DNA of 64,000 bases, taken from positions 806,001 to 870,000 of the forward strand of contig JAZGUH010000487.1 in the NCBI GenBank assembly GCA_037893225.1, given 5' to 3'. The notes beneath the pieces are model-generated. The model saw only the letters and a program-made list of their open reading frames with translations, was not told where the DNA came from and searched no databases. This document shows, piece by piece, positions 26,101-35,100 of the stretch; the first letter of the stretch is position 1; every line of letters starts with the position of its first letter. A program made the position numbers and the translations under genes. The stretch is from Hippasteria phrygiana (Eukaryota > Echinodermata > Asteroidea > Valvatida > Goniasteridae).

Positions 26101-29100
26101 TATAATCTTTCACAATTCAAACGAAATGTGAATAGATACCTTCTGTCGCTGTGATTTCTGTCTTTTCTTGTCTTTTGTAGCCCACACCTTGAGTGGCCGT
26201 TTGGCCTTGTGTTGGGCGATACCCATAAAAAAAGCATTTGAATGACTTTGCTGTGATGTTTAGTAAAACTTTCCTGGTTACTCAATCAAATTTGTACATA
26301 ACCGGGAGTGTCTTTGGTGCCGGACTGAAAGGCTTAAACAAGACTTTCCCGATTGTCCCTTTTCTTGCTGTTGTTAGGACTCGATGGACTGGACCTACCA
26401 CCCACCCCTCCCAGCAGTACGACCAGCGACAGCGAGGGAGGTAACAGCCCGTCCCGTCAATCCTCTGAATCTGGAAGCCCCCGCCCCATGCCGACATACG
26501 TCAAGAAACACGACCTCCACTCACGCATGATCAGTACACAGCCACTCTTCACAAACACACAGGTAAGGACAGAGATGTATTCGAGTCCATCACAAGTCCC
26601 TGCAAGTCCCTGCAAGGACTTGCAGGGACTCGAATACAACTCTGGGTTAGGATTGGGTGGTTCTTGGTGATGAGGGCAGTCATGTGATGCACATGATCTT
26701 CGTACTTGACACTGTTATTTATTTTCAATTAATTATTTGTTGTTGCTTTTATGTAGGATAGTAATGAGGCTGCAAGCAAAGACACATAAAATTACACACT
26801 CGTAAAATTAAGATTTATTGCCTGTCTGTCTTCTTATTCCCACTACCCAGAAAGTACTGACTAATCATTCAGGGTATCCTCTTAAGTGGAGCCTGTAAGT
26901 GAGATGCCATTTGGACCCGGTGGAGTCGGGTTGGCCTTGTGGTACTTTCCGCACCTTCCACCGCTGTGACCCGGGTTCGAATCCCACCAGGGCTGACATG
27001 TGGATTGGGTTTTCCGTCCCTGACTGATTCCGTTTTCCCCAGAATGATACTACCACCTCTAAAACTGAACATCATCTTCCTACAGGTTTCTGCAGGCCTC
27101 AAGCTACAGAAAAAATTAAAATTAAAATTAATTTAAACCAGGAAGTACAATACAAACGAATAGAGTGCACGTATGTCGGACTTGGGAGTAAACGCTACTC
27201 ACAAAGAAGATGTAATGCCCCTCTTCAATTTTAACTTTTTCTCGGTTGTGCAAGTATTTTTCCAATTCTCTTATTGTCATTGTGTGCATATGCCTTTGTC
27301 ATGGGTGCACTCTAAATCATTGGACTGAAAAAAATTTTGAGCCAAGGAATGTCATGCACGTGGCCCATAGAAATCTTACTATTTAGAGTGTTCAGCAACC
27401 TTAAACATTCACATTTTGTCCGAGATTTTGAATATTGTTGCAAGTAATTCAGATGCTGTTCTTTAACCTTGGTTTTGCAGAGGTTACCGCTGTCTGGTCC
27501 CCTTATTCTAACCGAAGAAGAGAAGAGGACACTCACGATGGAAGGCTACCCGATCCCGACCAAGCTCCCCCTCACCAAAGCCGAGGAGAAATCCCTCAAG
27601 AAAATCCGGAGGAAAATCAAAAACAAAGTGAGTTGAAAGGAGATGATCTCATGCTTCCTTTTGAGAGGTTCCTTTAAAAAAAGAAAACTGGGGGAATATT
27701 CATGGAGGTTGTAGACTTTGTGTAATATGACATCACCGTCTAGTCTCAGTGGTCGGGCCCTTTCCTGTGGGATCAACTAATCATAACACAGTAGCTGTGC
27801 CAAGTCGTCACCAATTCTTCCGGGAACTGGACTAATCCAGAAATGCATTGGCATCCCATTACATTGATGCGAGCCTTCAGAAGTTAGTAGTTTACCACCC
27901 TTGACCTGCGGACATGACCACTATGAGTTTTCCTTTCATGGGAAATCTAAGAAATGTTTTAACAAAATCCTCTACTCTGTCGGAAGTTAATGGTATAATT
28001 TGATCACTGAGTAATTCTGTGCCAAAATTTTGTGGAAAAGGTAGAATATCACTACTATTTATGTTAGTTATTTTATCATTGCTGGATATTTTTCTGTGAT
28101 CTTTCTGTCTTGGTAGTGCATTTATATGCATTCTGAAGTGACCTAATGAACATTTGGAGTATCAGGTTTTCATGTAAATGTTGAACCCCTTGTTTCTGGC
28201 TATTATTGATGGGGGGCTGGTATGCCAGGATCGGGGCTGTGCAGCCAAGCGTAAATGCAAAAAATAGGCACCACATTGAATAGAGTGGTCCTATTCATCG
28301 CACTTGGATCCCCCCCCCCCCCCATCGTGTGAATGAAAGCTTTGTTTGAAAATCCTCCATCTACTCAGTACACTCCCATTCAAGAACAATATAGTTTAAA
28401 AATTAATGGCTTGAGTATGTGCAGGAATGTGCATATAGACAACAACCAGCCAGGTGGTCTTTTTCAAACCATGGCTCTGGCAGTCGCCCAGATTCAAGAG
28501 GTTATTATGGCCTGCCCAAAACGTAAATTGAACATCAAATTAATCAAGAGTGTGAAATTCTTGTCAGACGGGTGGAAACCCACCTGTCTGCCCGACCGTC
28601 GCAGGGATTACGGCACCAAGCACGGCCACGACTTTCCCAGTCACTGGCTAGACTTCACAGCATGCACTCATTTCCCAATTGTTTGCTCATTGTCTGTTCC
28701 AGATCTCGGCGCAGGAAAGCAGACGGAAGAAGAAGGAATACGTGGAAGCTCTGGAAAGAAAGTAAGTTTTGAAGTAAACCCTGGGAAATGTTGTCAGTTG
28801 ATGCCTTTGTTGCAATGTCCGTATATTTGGGTATCGTGTTTTGACATGAATATAGATCCTTTCCACTAGCGTGACCAGATATAGCACAATGTAGGGCTGT
28901 GCATTTTCGAATAATTTAGTATTCGATTATTCGAAACTGGGTTTGACCGAATATTCGAATATTCGATACCAGTGCTCGCCGATCAAGTTTTTCACGAGTC
29001 AGCTGCAATTGAATGCCGCGTCAGTAAATAGTTTCATGCAAAGCACACCGATGTTTTATGTGCACAATTACTGCATTTTTTGCAATAAATTATTTATGGT

Positions 29101-32100
29101 AAAGGTTTTATGGACGGGAACAATAAACCTCCATCCACAACAAATTACCATCGAAAAAAAATGCGGCATTTGACATTGCTTTAAGCGCTATAACTTTTCT
29201 ATTAAAATAGCATCAGTCGTATCTATATTTGCATATTTTTTCTCGAATATTCGAACCGGCAAAAAGATATTCGAATATTCGGTTCACGGTCGAGTATTCA
29301 AATATTCGGTATATTCGGGACAGCCCTAGCACAATGTAAACCAGTTCACCATGTCTTGGAGTAAACATATATAGTATGAGGCTGGTTAACCCATGCAGCC
29401 ACTTGACTGTTGATTTGAATAAGCATTTAATTACCTATCATTTCACTAGTTGGTCCAACATGGACTTGTGACGTTATACTTGAAACGGGTCCATTTGTTT
29501 GGATTTGAAAATGTACAAAATACAACAGTCCAAAATGATTTTTCCTTTGCCGAATGTTCTATTTGAGAGTGAGGATATAAACAACCACTGCAGTTTGGAT
29601 AACATGAAAATATTGAGCCTTTTTTTTTTTTATTATGAGGATGATACCTTCGGCATTCGTGTGTCCGTTGTATACTCGGATATTCGTTGTCAATCCTAGT
29701 GTAAGAAAGATTCAAGAATAAACCCGAGAATGCAAGAGATGGGTTTATATCAGCTTAACTTGGATAACATACATTTTTCACATCCAAATGTGGTATTTTG
29801 CTGCACTTAAGTTTCATCGCTGTACTTAAGTTTTGTTATTGATTGTATAACCACTGTATAAACTGGATTCAAATTGGCGGCTGATGTCATTATAAAGCTC
29901 GGTTATCATGGTAATACCACGTACGGGAGACAACTTTTTGATGAAATTGCTGCACTAGGTGAATCCCATCTTGGTACTTACTTGCTTGTCGTCATTTTGA
30001 GGAATTCATTTCTTTGGTTTCTATTCGCGCGCCAGAATGGAAACGTACACACAAGAAAACTCGGACCTCAAGCGGAAACTCCAGTCCGTGGAATCCACAA
30101 ACAGAACGCTGGCAGCACAGTTACAGAAGCTTCAGAGTATCGTCAACAAAGTCACCAAACCCCTGAAGGCCAACTCCACCCAGTCCGGCACCTGCTTAAT
30201 GGTAAGATGGAGTTTAGAACCCATCAGTGCACAGAAGGGACCAGTTTATGAAAGCTGATAAGCACGGAAAATGCCCGGAAGTTAACCCCAAGTGTCTGGC
30301 TGTTATTGATGGGCTACTGGTATGCCAAGAACGGGCTGTGCAGCCAAGCGTAAATGCAAACAAGCACCACACTGAATAGAGTGGTCCTGTTCATCGCACT
30401 TGGAGCCCCCCTTTCGTGTGAATGAAAGCTGTTTGAAAAAGCTTTATCTATTCATTACACTCCCATTTAAGAACAATATAGTGGAAACATGAATGGATTG
30501 AGTACGCACACAAATGCGCCTGTAGAATTCAACTGGCCAGGTGGTCTTTTTCAAACTGCGGCTCTGGTCGTCCTCTGTATTCAAGAGGCCAAGGACAAAA
30601 TTTAAAGGTTAACATGTGGAAATTTTGCTTTAGCTTCATAAAATTGGCCCTAACTGTTGCATTTTTCCATTACTTTTGATCTCATATATTCGTGTTGATG
30701 GTCTGTTAATAACAGTGATCCTTCAGTACATCTGCATTCTAACAAAATGCAGTTTCACCTAAAAGTATTCATTAAACTTGGCCACTAATTCGTTAGTTGA
30801 GTTGGCTCTAGTGTTTGCAATCCCAACTTGTCTCCGACTTCTGAATTCTGAAGCAAACCAAATGGAAATATTCTAATTTTTGCTTTCATAATCAACGGAA
30901 TGAATGTTCCTGAAGCAGAACACGCACCAAAATGTAGCTACAATTACTGAATTTGGGGTCTACTATCTCTACTACCGAAGCAAAGGTTTTGAAAACCCCC
31001 TATGTACCTTTTTAACATTCGGTATGCGTTTCAGTAACCTGTGAACTTAAGACGACTTTCGGCATAGACCTATTGTCATCAAGAAGTGGGGCAAAGGGTG
31101 TGGAAGTCTACTTCCCACTTGGGCGGCAGTTAAGAAAACATTCCAAAGCCCAGACTGTCTGGATAAGAAACGGAATTATACACGAGTGAAATTAAATAGT
31201 ACATGCACTGTGAACTATTCAAACCTCAGTCAGTGGCCAAATGTAATGAGACAAGACCATCAATTAAAGTGTGGTCTAGACTTTGAAGTTGGTGCTACTT
31301 GAGAAACCTAAAAGTGCTCCACCTGTTTGGGTTGATTTTCTAAGCTTGTGCGCTTATTGCCCGTGTCCTTAGAACAATTTCCTAGAAAGTAGTCCATCTT
31401 TTCCTCCTCACAACTTGCCACAAATTGTACCCCGTGAGTAGAAAAAAATAGTGATGCAGTCCCTTTACAAAAATGTAGTGCAGGCTGGAAACCCCCTCCC
31501 CCCCAATTTTTTTTTTTAATGTTCTTATAAATGGAATTGGAATTACAGTGCACCTTCACAGAAACAAAACAAACAACTTTTGACATGTACATGTATATAG
31601 TAGTATGATGGAACCAGTAATATTTGTATCAGAAAACTTCCGTCTCTCATTTGGTGGACATTTTTTTTTTACTAAACAGATTACAGGTTCCTTTTCTGAT
31701 GTTTTCCCTTTTTTTTTTATTAATGGGCTAAGTGCATCAATTTAAAAGTCCCAATTTCATTTGGTTCTCCTTTTTTTTTTCTGTTGTCTTTCCCCCATAA
31801 AATCCTAAAGTGGTCAGCAATTGCCCTACTGCAAATACACAGTACAGTTTTTCTAATTTCCATTTCTGATTTCAGGGTTTTATTGTAGCACCATTTGAAT
31901 AGGCATTTTTTGTTTGTTTGTTTGTTTGTTTGTTTGTTTGTTTGTTTGTTTGTTTCTTGTCACTTCACTCCTCTGCTTTCTAAAACCACAGTTCAATTGT
32001 AATTTTTCATTCATTTACCACCTCAGCACGAACCCGGGCGTAAAGTCTGGAGGTAACCCCTCCCCTAACGGCCAAGGCGTGAACTCTGTTTCACAATTTT

Positions 32101-35100
32101 GATTTTTTAACAGGTTGAGTATTTGAACAAATTAATTTTCTCTTTCTTCTTTTTGCTTAATCCCTGACTCTTATGACCACCATCATGATTATGTGCATTA
32201 CTTATATTGATTTTGTTTGGTTTTGGTAATTTTTTTTAACATTTACATGATTGTGACACTAAAAAGAGTTCTGTTTTCCACATTCTGAGATAATTGCATT
32301 GGTTATAAATGGCAACATGCTCAAAAGCATTTATGTTGTCGGTTCTGTTTAAAATCTCTCCAAAATGATAGTTCAAAATCTAAAATATGATACACAGTGA
32401 GCCTTGATAGCGTCCTCTGTGGGTTGTCTTATCTAGCCACAGGGCATTTCCTAAACCTGGTCTTGTTCTTCCAAATTTCTTGTTTAATTACGTGGTCAAT
32501 TTCCAGTTTCCTGCATGAGTGCTTTGCTGTCTTTCCTTTTTACATACCGTAATTTTCGGAATATAGGCCGCGCCGAGTATAACCCGCAGCACGTAAAAAT
32601 CTGCAAATTAAGATTTAAAGTTGCCGTATTAGCCGCACCGGCATATAAGCCACACCGCGGTGCTTATTTCCATCACTGCCTTAACTTGTAAGTTGTATAG
32701 TCATGGAGGAAACACGGCCCGTGCCGGGCATGCCGCGCGACGGCACGAGTGGTTTCACCGTGCGTTGCCGCCATCTTCACCGTCCACGTTGCGTTCACGC
32801 CCCACATGGGCCATTCGGGAAATCACGGTGTGCTATATCGCTGGCGGAAAAAGCGTCAATATAGATCTCTTTTTCTAAGTCACACAGTAAAAATAAGTTT
32901 GGTTCCGTGGGGCAGAAATGGGTTTTATCATGATTCATGTCATTCTTGCACTTAATAGCCGACTTGTCGAGTTCAATTTTAATTAATTAAGCGATGCGAG
33001 GCATAATTGTCGAATAAATCGCAAACAGAAAACGCTTCGGTTTCCACGTGTCCGAGTCATCAATGCACGTACATCGCAGCACACTATGAACGATCGTTTG
33101 CATGAGGGGAGTTCGTTGTGTTAAGTTGAACAGGCAACGCTACTCCCTCTGGACCTTCGCTAAACCGCACACATGGCTTAGCCGGCTTTGGGGGGTTCAG
33201 GTTATTGTAGTAAGAGCTACCTGGCTAAAAGCTAGCCGCGGATTTGGCCTCAGATTCAGAGCTTGTTTTTAGGCTGTGACTGGTTCCCGCCCCAGTAAGA
33301 AAGAAGAAAAATAATGCACGGACGGGAACCAGTCTGCACAGGCAATTACCAGTGCTATCGAAAAGCGCTGTTTTGTAGGATCCGGCAACGGTTTGGTACT
33401 GAACAAAATTGAGGGCTTGGTTCGGCAAGAAGGGCACAACGGCCAAAGTATAAATGGGGCACAGCACAACTGGCCGTGAATAGTGCATTTTTACAAGGGG
33501 CATCACGCCAACTAAAAGGGCATCGACGGCAGTGGCCGTCGTGAATTTCAAACCCTGTGTGCCTGATTTTATTCTTCAAATGTTGCCGTATAAGCCGCCC
33601 GGAGTATAAGCCGCAGGGACATTTTTCAGCGCGAGAATCAACGTATAAGCCGCGGCCTATATTCCAAAAATTACGGTAGTTTCTTCCATTTGGTGATGGG
33701 TACAGCTAAGAAGCTGTTTGGTGGTGGTTGCAGCTAATTAATTTACCATGGATTTCTAACTTGTTACTACTAGTCGACGATCAAGCTTTCGTTATGAAAC
33801 TGTTTGACATCTGCTATGGGATATCTAATCATAATCACTTATTGTAATTCAACAATAATAGTAGTAGCACTAATCTGAATAATGTACACATCCACGAACA
33901 TGGTGCTTACCTTATCATTACCCCTGCTCAGCTAGCCCTTAAAAGTATTCCCTAGACCATCTCAGTTCCCGGGGAGCTCCCAGTTGACCTATCGCCATTC
34001 ATACTAGGGCTGTGCATCAGAACCAAGTACCCGACCGCTAATGTCAGGAATCAGTTCCCGTAAATGCACACCCATAATTCATACGCATTAGCCAATCATA
34101 GCGTCTGTTGAATATCATGTGACATTTTAAATCTTAGAGAAACAAAAACGTTCAAACATGTGCAAGCGCCTGCATGGTGCATCTTGTTCATTGAAATCCA
34201 ATACGTGAACGCACATTAAAAGCAAATGTGATTCAACTACAGAAGTGATGTGGTCCATACATTCAAGAGAAAAAGTTGCCTCAGAAAAATCCAAGACAAC
34301 TCCAGTCAAACCAATTTTGTACTGGATTGTGACAAAACCCCTAATGATTTGCTGTTTAATACAAATTTGAATATTTCAGTATTTGTATTTAAAAAGTTAT
34401 ATTGTTAACAGCATTAGTATTTTTGTCTTCCGTCTGATTCTGCAGGTGCTTGTCCTATGTTTTGCAGTCTTCCTTGGTGGCTGGTCCCCGCAAACTCTCT
34501 TTGGCAGCTCTAACCTCCCCAAGGTGACCTCGGCGCCCCGCCCACAATACGGCCCCCTCCCCAGCAGTTACTACAACCTGAACAAAGAGGCCAAGATTGC
34601 TGGTCAGTCTAGTGCCCCCTATGGACCGCAGCGACCCCAATCTGCCTACTACGATGCTTATATAACTCCGAGCAGTAAGTATACTGCATTTTTGTGCTGT
34701 CAAAATAGACCAAATTGTCAAACAAACCACAAGGAAATCTGACTAGCTAAATTTGAATACATTTTTAAAGTGAACAAAGAAAACCGGCAGGAGCGGGATT
34801 CGAACCTGCGAACTCCAGAATACCGTACCGGCACTCTACCAACTGAGCTGTCCTTGCCCTACATGTGTGTTGGCAGTCTCCCAAATTAGCAGTATTCTTT
34901 GTTCAGGGGGGGTGCTAGTCAGAAGTCATAAACCCAGAATGCTGTATAGCGAGGGATCACGCCCAATTTTACGATACAACCTGGGAAGCGACATTGTGGG
35001 GATCACTCAATGAGGGTACAACTCTTTTATGAAACATTTACAAGTACTTTGTTCTCTGTTTGTTTCAATTTAATCTGATATCAAATAAGCCAAAAATGTA

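Noticed and set aside
28333..28869. 178-codon open frame over CREB3L exon 6
   Set aside because: It runs through repeat H and reads exon 6 in the wrong frame; the real 59-base exon has its own splice sites and encodes the bZIP core.
31914..32102. 62-codon frame starting with VCLF repeats
   Set aside because: Translation of the (TTTG)n microsatellite.
34784..34858. Functional tRNA gene
   Set aside because: Anticodon arm does not form a proper loop and stems carry mismatches; kept only as a tRNA-like relic.
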